Below are positions 34,921 to 46,100 of a stretch of 64,000 bases of DNA, in pieces (the first letter of the stretch is position 1; each line of letters opens with the position of its first letter). The stretch lies in the NCBI GenBank assembly GCA_963575745.1, contig CAUYUJ010022082.1, positions 305,001 to 369,000 of the forward strand, given 5' to 3'. The translations under genes were made by a program, and so were the position numbers. The notes under the pieces were generated by a model. The model was given only the letters and a program-made list of their open reading frames with translations. It searched no databases and was not told the origin of the DNA. The DNA is from Prorocentrum cordatum. Taxonomy: Eukaryota; Sar; Dinophyceae; Prorocentrales; Prorocentraceae.

Positions 34921-36676
34921 TCGCCGCTCATCTGCGCCAGCCAGCTCGAAGCCCCATTACTTTTGGCACTCTGGCAAAGAGACCTTGGGGTTCCCAGGCC
35001 AAGGCCCCGATGGGGGCACGCCCCGCGCCTGCCCCATCACTGCGCTGACCGTGCAAGCCTGCAAGAGCAGGGATATAGGCTGGACATCGACCTGGCTCGT
35101 CGCCAACATCCAATGCCCTCCCGGGACAAGTAAGCGCACGCGTTTTCACTGCCTGCCTGCACCTGAACCACCCCCCCCCCAAGAGTTTCTCAAGCCAGAA
35201 GTCTACGCGGTGGAGTGGGACCAATAGCGTCCACTCAGCGGGCCCAGCACGTCCTCGATGCACCTTCCCTAAGCGCTGGCCCGGCCACATCGTGGCGATT
35301 CAGCGCGTCATGTTCGAGTCCGTGCACAGTTGCGCCCCGCGCCACTGCTGACGTCGCCTCGCCGCGCGCATCTAGATGCGCCGCGCGACGTTGCCCCGCG
35401 TCGCGCGCGACGGAAGCGGGGCGCAGCCTGGAAATGGCACCCGACATATTCGGCTCCAGCGGCGCCCGCGACCGCGTGACTTCGACGGAGAACGCTAGGG
35501 CAGATCGACCAGTGATTGGGAGGCATCATCCACGCCTCCAGCACTTCACGCGCCTGCAACCACGCAGAAAGGAACCCTCCAACAAAAAGAGGGCGCCTGC
35601 TTCGGTCGCAGAGCAGGCGGGGCTAGGCGCCCGAGAACATAGCCCATGTACTGAGTTTATCCATCAAGCGTCCAGTTCAGGATGCGCATTCCAATCGCCT
35701 GCAAGAACCCAAAGTCGCTGCCGTGCATAGGGAGTTGCGACTACTTTACCACAGACTTAAGGAGACCCACGCAGTCGGCGTGCAACCCGATGGAGTCAAT
35801 AGCGCAAGGCGAGATGGGCGCTGGCCCCCCAATGGACCCTCACTGCGCATGCGCCGCGAGAGTTCGCCCAGGCATGAGTTCAGGAAAGTCGATTCCAAGC
35901 CCCAGGCTGGCGCGCGTGCGCTTTGGCCAAATAATAAGTCGCCGTGCCTCCGAACGCGCCGCCTCCGCCAGCATCGGGAGCAGCTGCCCGCAGCCCGTCG
36001 AGGCCCGAACTTTCGCCAGCACGCTGAACATATGGATGCTTATCATGTCCGGCGCGCAGCTCCCGCGCCAGGGCGGATGCCCGCCCGCGGGTGGGATTGG
36101 ACAGCGCATCATTGCGCGCGCCATGCGATGGCACGTTGGCGGCAACGAGTGAGTTGACACCCGGCGGTGCTTGACGCGGCACGCTCCAACAAGAACCGAC
36201 CGCCGCCACAACAACACGCGCGAGCTACAACGACCGGGAACAACCTTGCCACGATCAGCCGAGCGAGCGTCGCACGCAGCGCGCGCATGGGCAGCCCCCG
36301 CCGAAGCCGCCGAAGTCGACGCGCAGAGCCCCCCAACACATTGCGCGCGCCAGGCAAGCATGCGCAGCATGTTCTGCAAGCGACTCCTCAACGCAAAGAG
36401 CGGCGCGCGAGGCCAAGCGAGGCGGTCATCCACAAAACCGCCAGACTGCAACCCCACTGCTACCAACGCAACAATGCCTCCCCGTCCGTGCTGTTCTCGC
36501 AATAGCCGTCCACGCCGCACTAAGAAACCCGAGACAAACCACGCGCCATTCAAGAATGCGCAACACGCCATCCACCCGCAGCCGTGGCCAAGCAATGAGG
36601 TCATCCACCTAATCAATATGGCACGGCGAGGTGACCGATGTCCCACTGCTTAACACAACAATGCCTCCTCGAGCGT
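34920..36676. other. GC-rich, no gene; imperfect ~180-bp duplication at about 36415-36680
   Basis: Two diverged tandem copies (about 36415-36490 and 36595-36670) share GAGGTCATCCAC and CAACAATGCCTCC blocks. Other frames in 34.9-36.4 kb have no conserved motif. Part of this may be the 5' region of LINE remnant A (for example QVDVQPISLLLQACTVSAVM near 35.05 kb), but I cannot show it. Confidence 0.45.
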
Positions 36677-38034
36677 CTACCACGTCAGCACCTCAGTGCG
36701 TCTGAACTTTGCTAACGAGAGCTGCTCTGCCGCAGCTGCCATCCTTTTGACTGCCTCACGTACCTGCTGCTCCACAGGGGCACCTGCACCAGTGGCAACA
36801 TTGAGGAAGGTGCGGAGGTCGTCAATGTCGTCGGCGCCCACTGGTACAACTCTAAGCTGCGCTTCTTTGGGGGGAACTCATGTGGCTGATGCGCTGGAGT
36901 GCCCGCGGCTGGTGGGTTCTCAGCTTCAGCATGTGCTTCTGCATTCTATGCCCTTTTGCATGCAACATATTTCTCGCAACGCGTTGTAACTAGCTGTGGC
37001 CGGTGCAAGTAGAGATTCGCAAGCTCCCACGGACTGCAGGATTCTACCAAGTTTGTCGACTGGCAAATCCAACTCTGGGACCATAGCCTTACAAGAGAAG
37101 ACGCCTGGCGCAGCGGACGGGGCTTTTGCCGAAACCTGCCACCGCTGGGTGTCGAACTCTCGAATGTTTGCTAAGATATCCATTAAATATTCTCCACATT
37201 GGTAATACTGGAACCGAGCTCCTCGCTTTGAACAAGATGAGTGCCCAGGAGTTCCTGTTGGTGCGCCCTCTGTTTTTCAGGGGCTTCGACTCTTGCTGTG
37301 CAATGATGAATGTGGCCCGCATTTGTTTGCCGCGGACGGTACGTGATCCGATGCCATCACACGCCGCTTGCAACACCTCTCGGGCCTTCACCACTGCGGG
37401 GTCCTTGAGCTCGCCAAGCTGCTTGAGCGTGGTCGCGATCTTCATGAGACGAGTCTGAGATTTGTCATCAACGTCCTGTGCAGGGGAGGCAAGAGACGTG
37501 TCCGACGGTGCGCTTGACACCCCAGTCCTGGACCGAATCTGTTCGCGCGATTTGGCAATCTCTCGGTCCCTGTCCCGCAGTAGGACATTGTACTATTGAC
37601 CTGCAAGTATTGCCATTCGTTGCCGCACATGTTCAGCAACAGGGGTACGGAAACTTAGCACTCTGAGGGGGCTGTTGCCTCCGAAACGAACGCCCTTCGC
37701 AGAGCGCACACGAAGTGAGGTCCCCACGATTCCTCCATTTCTCTCCTGAGCTTGGGTGCGCACACCACCGACATAGCCACGGCTGCGCCCACGCGCGATG
37801 CTCGGCAGCCCTGGAACCAGCTGCGGGCGCCCTGGGTGGCCCATTTGCCATTGGGGCGCTGCACATTCGCGAGAGGAGATGGCCGCCAGAGGCACGTACA
37901 GTTTAGTGCTGGCGTAGGTATGTGACGTGTGTTGAGCAGTCTGTGCAGGAAAAACTCAGGAAGCTGGCCACGGACTAGCGGTATCCACTTGTTTCGCAGG
38001 GAAACACAAAAACCTTGAGCCAACATGGCTGCTG
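36677..38034 (-). pseudogene. Processed (retroposed) pseudogene of an unrecognised helical protein
   Basis: Protein-like sequence runs on the minus strand with no intron-like breaks but with several disablements. From the 5' side: a frame from about 37930 to 37596 ending RQRMAILAGQ; an in-frame TAG at 37593-37595; YNVLLRDRDREIAKSREQIR through KQLGELKDPAVVKAREVLQA; a frameshift near 37305; VEAPEKQRAHQQELLGTHLV; a frameshift near 37185; MDILANIREFDTQRW; further shifts and a TAG near 36945; then VGADDIDDLRTFLN to LAKFRRTEVLTW and a final TAG at 36677-36679. The sequence is charged and helical. A spliced-leader-like relic lies at its 5' end. I do not recognise the parent gene. Confidence 0.65.
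38014..38034 (-). other. Spliced-leader relic
   Basis: The minus strand matches the last 21 nt of the conserved dinoflagellate spliced leader at 18 positions, including GCCAT and TTGGCTCAAG around one mismatch. It lies directly 5' of the retroposed pseudogene and in the sense orientation. Known biology: leader relics mark mRNAs that were trans-spliced, reverse-transcribed and put back into the genome. Confidence 0.75.
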
Positions 38035-38269
38035 AGACGGAGAAGGAGGAGGAAGAGGAGGAAAAGGAGGAGGAGGATGAGGTGCCATGCGCCCCGCTGC
38101 CCTGCGCCTCCGAAGCATTGCACAGCAGAGGGGTTGGGCGGGCCCTTCCCTGCATCAGCATGCGCGGGCTGGCAGGAAGGGGGGGGCGCCTATGCAGCGC
38201 CGGCCCCAGCTTCGCCCGGCTCACGCGCTCCAGCCCAGCGGCCTCTCCCAGGGACACAGGGACACAGGC

Positions 38270-38570
38270 CCCTCCTCCTCCTCCTCCTCCTCCTCCTCCT
38301 CCTCCTCCTCCTCCTCCTCCTCTTCCTCCTCTGAGTCCTCGGACTCCTCACATTCGCCATCCTCCTCCCTCTTCCGTTGCACCGACGTGAATCAGGGATC
38401 GCCGTGTCTGCCCTCCTCCTCCTTTCCTCGTCGTCGTCCTCCTCCTCCTCCTCCTCTTCCTCCTCTCTCTCCTCCTCCTCCTCCTCCTCCTCCTTTTCCT
38501 TTTCCTCCTCCTCCTCCTCCTCCTCCTCTTCCTCCCCCTCCTCCTCCTCCTCCTGTTTCCTCTGTATTTC
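38270..38570. repeat. (TCC)n tracts
   Basis: Near-perfect CTC/TCC triplet runs at about 38274-38330 and 38420-38560, separated by ordinary sequence. They generate poly-Ser, poly-Pro and poly-Glu shadows only. Confidence 0.95.
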
Positions 38571-38879
38571 GAAAAACGACACGCTTTATCAACATGAGCA
38601 TTCGGAGCTCCGAGCTGATGTCTGACTGGCGCTGAACCCCCCTCCCTGGCGCGCGGAGCACGCTAAGGGCGGCGACGGAGGCGCGCATCCTCCTCCTCGT
38701 CCTTGTCGATCCTCGTTCCTCGCTCCTCGACACTCCTCCACCTCGATCTTCCTCCTACTCCTCACTCCCCCTCCTCCTCCATCCGTTCACTTCTAGAAAA
38801 CTATTCCTTGTCGCACCCCCAGACGTGTCGGTAGAGCGGGTGAGACGTTTCGGCTGACACTTCCCCGCCTTCCTCGCCA

Positions 38880-39530
38880 TTATTGATCCTGGCAATTCCA
38901 CGGATGCAGCGCGAACAGGTTTTTAACGTAGCTCTCGCTGTAGCGCCGGCGCCACGCACACTCGTCTCAAACGTTTGCGAGAGCTTCAAGGATGGACGGC
39001 ATATGGTTTTCCAACATGACGCTCTCGCCGTAGCACCGCGCACATTCGTCTTCAAAGTCTGCATCCGTCTCAAAGATGGATGGCTAACATGTGGTTCTCG
39101 CCTTATGCAGCGCCAGCGCAGCGCCGCGCGTATTCGTCTTAAACGCGCGCGACAGTTTCGATGGTGGACGACGGCTTGTTTTCCAAATGAGGCTCTCGCC
39201 TGAGCGCCGAACATACTCGTCTGATAAGTTTGAAGCAAGTTCAAGGGCTCGTATATTCAACGCAACAAGCAGGACGCAACACTCACGTTGATTCGAGGCG
39301 TTGAAGTCCAAGGAATGGCGTTCAGGCACGGTTTTTGATTCGCAGGACGCAACAGTCACGTGGATCCGTGGTCCACCCCTCGCAATGACAATATATTATT
39401 CTAAGAACCTGCGACGAAGGAAGTTGGAGGGAACGTTCATTGCAACATCGCTGATGCGGCTTCGGTTCACACTGGTCCTCCTCCTCCTCATCATCCCTTT
39501 CCTCGTCCTCTGCTCCTCCTCGTTTCCTGA
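38880..39530 (-). repeat. Composite dispersed repeat, copy D (inverted)
   Basis: On the minus strand this reads GAGGACCAGTGTGAACC, GCATCAGCGATGTTGCAA and then about four ~95-bp units with GACGAATGTGCGCGG and GGCGAGAGC blocks. That is the layout of copies A and C. It is the only copy in this orientation. Confidence 0.6.
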
Positions 39531-40345
39531 ACTTCAGCTCCTCTTCCATTCCTCTCTCTCCTCGAGCAGCCTCTTCCTCGTCGACTCTCGTTCCTCGATC
39601 TTTGAGCCTCCTCCACCTGGATCCTCCTCCTCCTCCTCCACTTCCCCCTCCTCCTCCTCCTCCTCCTCCTCCTCCTCCTCCTCCTCCTTCTCCCCCTTTT
39701 CCTCCTCCTCCTCCTCCTCACCCCCGTCCTCCGCCCCTCCCTCCCTCGCTCCCAACCTCCCTCCCCGCGACCGCGGCCTCAGACGGTACGCCCGCGGCGT
39801 GGGCCCCCTCGGCCGCGGCCGCCAGCGCGGCGAAGGGCAGCCCGCCCGCTGGCGGACCTGCGCCCGTCGTCGCCATCGTCGTCACCGTCGTCATCGTCGC
39901 CCTCCTCGTCACCCTCCGTCCTCCTCCTCCTCCTCCTCCTCCTCCTCCTTCTCCTCCTCCTCCTCCTCTTCCTTCTCCTCCTCATCCTCCCCATCCACCT
40001 CTTTCTTCTCCTCCTCCTCCTCTTCGTCCTCATCCTCATTATCCTCCTCCTCTTCCGCCTCCTCCTCCTCTTCCGTCTCATCCTTCTCGTTCTTCTCCTC
40101 CGCCTCATCCTCGTTCTCCTGCTCCTCCATGTCATCCTCCTCCGCTTCCTCCTCTTCCTCTGCCTTCTCCTTTTTCTATTCCTCCTCCTCTTTACCCTCC
40201 ATCATGCTATTCATTGCTATCCTCTTCCTCCGCTTCCTCCCCCTCCTTCTCCTCCTCCTCCTTCGTTTCCTCCTCCTGTTTTTTCTCCTCCTCCTGTTCC
40301 CTCCTCCTCTTCCCCCTCCTCGTCCTCCTCCTCCTTCCCCTCCTC
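39480..40345. repeat. Long pyrimidine (TCC/CTT) tract
   Basis: About 850 bp of CTC/TCC/TTC triplets, broken at about 39770-39900 by a GC-rich block whose minus strand reads as an Ala/Gly-rich peptide (PPAGGLPFAALAAAAEG). The poly-Ser frame of 362 codons across the region is an artefact of the repeat. Confidence 0.85.
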
Positions 40346-40527
40346 TTCGCGCGTGGCCGACCGCGGGCCATCGTTTGTCCGACTCCTAGCGCCGCGTCTG
40401 GACGCGGATGGCTGGGATGAGCCCCTGCGCCTCGCGTTGGAGAAACGGCCTGCCATCCTGGGCTTTGCGCGCGCGAGCCTTCGCACGCAACGCACAAAAG
40501 CCAACGGGCACATCAAAGCGAACCTTG

Positions 40528-42150
40528 CTAGAAGCTCCATGTCCCAGCCTCTGAAGTCCGCCCCGCCTGTCCTCCACCCCCCCCAAGCCCAAGAATAGAG
40601 CCAAGAGCGAACATGAGACGACACCGCCAATAGTGATCAAGAGAATCGGGGGCGGCGCATCCAAAGCAGCATCGGGATTCGCCCTTCTGGAACCTGCGCT
40701 GGGGGAGCAGCTGGGCTGGAGAGGTAGTCCTGATCAGGGCAAAAACGTGCGCAGGCCTCAGCAGGGACATGGCGCTACTGGCCAGGGCCCAACCCATCTT
40801 CGATATCCTCATCCTACAGTCGGGGTCGGGGAACAATGTGTGGACCCCCCGAATGAAAGTTGCTTCCAAGCTTCGCTCGGGAAATCTTCTTCCGAGAAAG
40901 AACTGGCTAGAGAGCGTTGGATCCTAACCCTCCCACCGCTCCTTCCCCCCCTTGGCCTCGCGCTGCTGGTCCTCAAGAAATCCTCGCCGTTCCTACAAGG
41001 CTGGGGCCATCGCGCAGTGCTGTTTGTCATCGGGGAACCCCAGCGACGCGGCTCGCGATAACTGTCACCAAGCAGGGTCCTTCCAGGAGATCGGAGAGAT
41101 ATGTCCGCGGCAGACATCTGTGAGCGACAGGGCGAGGCAGGCTCGCTCTAGCAATGTCCTATACATCCCCTGCCAAACGTCGAGAGTGCGGCTCTGGCGT
41201 TCGCAGCGTGTGACTGGACGGTGATCGGCGGCGTTTTAGGACCCCCCCCCCCTCCCGCCTGCGCATCGAGGACCATCCCGCCCTGCCCAACGCACAATGG
41301 GGAAAGCAGTCTCGGTGGCCAGCAGGTGGCTCGGTGGCGGGCAGTACTGGGCCACATATGAGAGGGTGGTCGCGCATCTGACAGAGCAAATATCGGCCGC
41401 GGCGGATGTGGGTGCGTCCGCTCCAGATAGTATGTTGCAGCGGCATCGGCATCTGTTGAGTGGTGTAAGCTAAGATTTCTGATATCCTCCAGGACCCACC
41501 CGCAGCCCCAGAGATTTGAGATTCGACGCGACCACAAACGGGGGCCATGCCAGCGCAAGAGACGCAAACGCTGCAGCATACTTGGCAGCAAGATCCTGGG
41601 CGAACGCGGCCGCCAGTGGAGTGATGTGACATTTGCTCGCCTTAAGCACCTGAGCAGCCAGGGCCTGCGCCGTGTGGAACATTCGATGCAGGACAGTGGG
41701 GAATTGCAGCTTCAATCTAACGGCACCTAGACCACCTGCACATGCTAATATGACTCCCCAGTATCTGCCTGCGAAGCACGCTTGAAAGTCTAGCAGGAAA
41801 GGGTTCAGAGAGGCCGCGAAGAGAGCAACGCTCGCAGGGCACCCCCGGGGATCCCAGACCATGTAGGAAGAAACAAGAGCATCTGACTGCCCAAGGCACC
41901 GCAGCACTGGACGCGAGAATGCAGCACCGCGAAGAACCAGCAGAGCGGGGGGGGGGACAAGCCATATGCTCGAGGACTTTGAGCGGCCAGGAGTGGGCCA
42001 CAGACGGGAAGGCCTGCGAGGAGTCGCAAGAGAAGATGGCGGGAAGGTCGGCATGGGCAGCCGAAAGCATGGAGGCAAGCCGAGCATAGGCATCCTGCTC
42101 TACGATTGTGATCGTGGAGGCACATGGAGGTACTCGGGAGGTATCGGAGG
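40528..42150 (-). pseudogene. LINE reverse transcriptase remnant B, catalytically dead
   Basis: Minus-strand frames give IFSCDSSQAFPSVAHSW (first catalytic Asp region, about 41990-42040), DPRGCPASVALFAASLNPFL (QGCPxS block), then VILACAGGLGAVRLKL at about 41715-41760. Both Asp codons of the usual ADD box read GGT there. The C-terminal part (40869-40528) has CCFGCAAPDSLDHYWRCRLM, the Cys/His knuckle found after the RT in such elements. At least two frame changes break the ORF. A spliced-leader-like sequence lies 5' of it. Confidence 0.75.
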
Positions 42151-42434
42151 ACGCAAAATCATTGAAAACACCAAATGAAACCTCACAGCCCCCCTCTCTA
42201 GTTCAGCACGAAAAACATCAGATGCGGAACATCGCGTCGGAGAAAAAACACTAGCCGCCCGAATTCAGCAGCAAGGCGCGCATCAACGCCAAGTCAAATT
42301 TGTCTGCCTTTGCACAAGCACCAGAAGACAGCAATGCTCCCTGGGCAAGTTGGCTCCGCTACCAATCCGCCCGAGAAGGGCCGCCCGCCTGCGAGCGTAA
42401 CCGAGATCGCGCATAGTGCGACGACCCGCGGAGG

Positions 42435-42455
42435 CTCGAGCCAAAATGGCACTTC
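42435..42455 (-). other. Possible second spliced-leader relic
   Basis: The minus strand carries an unbroken GCCATTTTGGCTC followed by GAG. This is 15 of 21 matches to the dinoflagellate leader, with the conserved core intact. It is in the sense orientation about 300 bp 5' of LINE remnant B. The 5' third of the leader is not conserved, so chance is less well excluded than at 38 kb. Confidence 0.5.
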
Positions 42456-43113
42456 TCCTCCTCGTCCGTTCCCTCCCCCTCGTTCCTCCTCTCCGCCGCC
42501 GCCCGCCCTACCTCTTCCTCCCCCTCCTTCCTTCCCGCCACCGCCGCCGACCTCTCCTCTCCTCTCCGCCGCCGCCCGCCCCTCCCCCCCCTCTCCACCG
42601 CCGCCCGCCAGAGGTGGAGGGACAGAGGGGGGGGGTGTAACTGGAAGAGGGGGAGGGGGAGACAGCTGGAAGGGGGGGCAACTGGAAGAGGAGGTAGGGG
42701 AAAGGGGAGGTAACTAGAGGAAAAAAGGAAGAGGAAGGGGATGTAACTGGAAGGGGAGGTACATGGAAGAGGAGGGGGGGCAAGGGGAGGCGGCTGGAAG
42801 GGAAGGGGGGAGGATGGGGAGGAAGGAACTGGAGGCGCCAGCGGAAAGAGTAACTGGAAGGGGAGGTAACTGGAAGAGGAGGGAGGAGGAAGGGGAAGTA
42901 ACTGGAAGAGGGGAGCAGCACAAGAAACGAGCAGGAGAGACTAGCCGCAGGAGAGGAGGACAAGGAGGAGCCGAATCCTCGCTCGCAAACTCGCGAGCTG
43001 CGAGCGGGCTCGTCGGAGCCGCGAATCCCGCTCCAGGGCCTGATCGTGCGTCAGGCCGTCACGATGTCGTCGGACTCTGGCCGACTCCTGCTGTCCGCGG
43101 TCGTCTCGACCAA
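42456..43113. other. No gene; C-rich and purine-rich tracts
   Basis: CTCC/CCGCC-rich sequence to about 42610, then GGAGG/GTAACTGGAAG repeats (imperfect ~20-bp units, GGGGAGGTAACTGGAAGAGG-like) to about 42940. This is 3' flank of the gene ending at 43114. Confidence 0.7.
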
Positions 43114-46100
43114 TTACTTCAACTTCAGGGCGGCCTCGAAGCGTTTGGCTAGCGCCGCGTGGAGGTCCTGGGAGAGGACCACGCCGCCGTTCTTCATCTC
43201 ATCCGTCGCCTGGGCGACGATCTTCCTGATCGTCTGCTTGTTCGTCTCTGTGCTGAGGCCCCTCATGGCCTTGAGCGTGCCCAAGGTGGCCTTCGACACA
43301 CGAACGACTGTGTCGATATCCTCGGAATTCACGGCAGGTTTGCCGTAGCTGTTGACTAACTTCACGTGGGCGTTCCAAGCCTGGGAATCAATTGTTTCTT
43401 TTGCTCCGTATCCTCCTCCTCATCCTCCGTATCCTCCCGACTTCCGTATCCTCCCTAGCTCCTCCCTCCCCGAACCGTCTCCCTCATGTCAGAATCATCC
43501 TCGTACGTGGCATGCGGGTGTGTATCGGATTTGATTGCTGGCCGCCTTCTCGAACGTGCTGATCCGCTTCTGGAACTTATCGTAGTCGGCCTTCATCAGC
43601 GTCTCACTCGCGATCTTCATCATCTCGTCGAACGTGGACTTGGCGTGCCCCGCCGCGGACCAGTGCGAGCCGTCGGCCATGCCGCCCGAGACCGCCGCCA
43701 AGTCCACGAACATGCTCTGCGTCACAGTGTCGCTCTTGGAGATCAGCTCGTCCGCGTAGGCGTCGATCGTCTGCTCCGCGCGGGTGGTCAGCGCCGCGAA
43801 GCTTGCTCTTGCCACCTCATCGTAGTGTTGCCACTGGCCCGCGTACAACTTGGTCTTATCAAGCTTCATCTGGGCGGCCCTGAGTGGCGTGCACTCGTAC
43901 GTCTTTGAAACAACATTCTTAATGTCTGCTGCAGCGGGGGCTGTCGACTGGAGAACGTCCAAAGCAACCTGTAGCTCGCTGAAGTACTGAACGAGCTCGA
44001 ATGTTGCCATCTTGCTGTCGTCCCACCCAAGTCCGTCATGTCTTTGATGTGGGTCAGCACATCGGCACTGGCGCGGCCCAGCTCCTGCACTGCTGTTCGG
44101 ACGGCCGCCGTCAAAGCCAAGCTCACATTCTCACGGTCATGATCGGTCAGCTTGGTGCCAGCGCATGACTCAGATGCCTTCTTCAGAGTGCCCAAGTGCA
44201 CCACCATGTCCACGCACTTCGTCTGCGGGTCGGCAGCCTTTTGCACAACGGCCTCGCACGCCTGAAACAACACAGACCGCTGCGCATCTGCAGAGGCATC
44301 CTTCAGCATGGCGGCCGCGGACTCGCAGTAGTCGTTCACTTCCTTCGAGAAGGGCATGGCGAGGGAAGCGGCGCTCAGTAGATCCTGGAAGGCTCTGATG
44401 CGAGCAAGCCTGTTGGTGCCAATGGGGCTGCTCTCCAGGTCGTCCTGCGCCTTCGCGCAATGGGCCAGCACGCGGGCGAGCAGGACCGTATGGAATGATG
44501 CCATGGTCTGCTCGCTCAGGGCGTTCGACCATGTGGCGAAGTCGTCGCAAATCCTCTTGAGTCGCGCCTGCTCGTCATCCAAATCGATATCGGGGCTGGT
44601 GTCGTTGATCCAGTCCGCGTCAGTCGTGATAGCTTTATGGTACCTCTCGAGCTTGGGCAGGATGTGCTTGAAATCTGCAAGCTTGCCGTTGTAGAAATAA
44701 TTGTCGCCCTCGAAGGAAGCCTTGACGATCCCCATCGGACTGGACGAACGATGCTGCTTTGAGTTGTCCCAGATGCACATATAACTCTCGGACGCCGCGC
44801 AGATCTCCTCGATGTCAGTGGACAAGACGCCGAGAACAAACCGAAGTACTTGGAGCGCCTCCAACTGCAACGCCTCGAAAACCTCAGGGGTGTCATCCGC
44901 TGCGTTCGCTGCGTCGTCCTCGAGCATGGCGATGAACTTCCTGCAGAAGGGAACGACCACGCCCACGAAAGACTCCCCGCATGCAAGCCACTTAGAAAGG
45001 AGATCGGAGAATACACATGCCTTGTATATAGTAGCCAACTCCTGCGGCGGTCGGGGGAGCATCGCGATGGAGACATCCTTCATGGAGGGCCTATCGGGCA
45101 TACTTGTAGAACATGTACTCCATGGGCGCATTGTCAAGTAGAACTTCGCGTGCTGCTCATCGGGCGGCGTCTCAATCTTGTAGTAGTCCTCCTTGGCCCG
45201 CTCGACGAGCGCCGCTACAACGGCCTCGGGGATGGCGAACCCTGCGTTCTGGAGCTTGTCGAGGTTCGCCGTAATCGCGCTGACGTCGCCAGTAGGTATG
45301 TTCCGCGAGCTGCTATCCTCCGCTATACGGACCTGCTGGGAACGCAATGCGGAAACAAGACTGAGAACCATAAGGAAGGAAGGGGGGTCCAGGATCATTA
45401 ATTAAACAGTGCGGGACCCACTCGATGTGGGCCCTGACTCGGCTGTGCTCGCGAGGCGCCATCTTGGAGTACGCCTCCTCCGCGTGCCAAATGGTTCTGC
45501 CGAAACGCTTCCCAGTCAACGCCTCTGCGACTGGTAGTTTGCTGATCCACTTCTGCGCTTGGTCCTGGCACGGGCTCTGATCCCACTCGGAGGCAGCGGC
45601 GTCGGCAACTCCGACCTGCGAGGCGCTGTCCCTGGGCCCAATATCGCCGTCGCCTGATGGGCTTGGAAGCGGAGAGCGGTCGCGCCCGCAGCCCGAAGCC
45701 GGCGCGCCAGCAGCGAAGGGGCCGCAGCCAGAGGCGGCGCCTGATGCTGGACCGCGCGGCAATCCAGTCGGCGTGCCTGCCACGCTGGCCGCCTTGGTCA
45801 AGCAAGACGTGAGCGACCGCTGGATTAGGGTGCGAGGCTGCGCCGCCACCGCTGTCCGTTGCGGGGCTGCCCTGGCGACTGCCTGTACCTGGAGTCCAGA
45901 TGCAGAAGCGCAACCCACGCCAGCCTCAGGCCCGTCGTCAGCGTCGTCATCCTCCTCGGCAAGATGTTCATCCTCCCCCTCCTGGGGCCCGAAACCGTCC
46001 AAGATGTGCTTGATCGAAGCCAGGTGAGCCTTCCCCGTGAGGACCTGGTAGCCCGATCCTTCCATCAACTCGTTGAGGCCAGCGTCCATCGTCTGCATGC

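Noticed and set aside
35840-36646. 268-codon minus-strand frame
   Set aside because: Spans a ~180-bp tandem duplication and changes character along its length. No domain recognised.
39301-40420. 362- and 272-codon Ser- and Pro-rich frames
   Set aside because: They follow the TCC/CTT tract. Composition explains the absence of stops.
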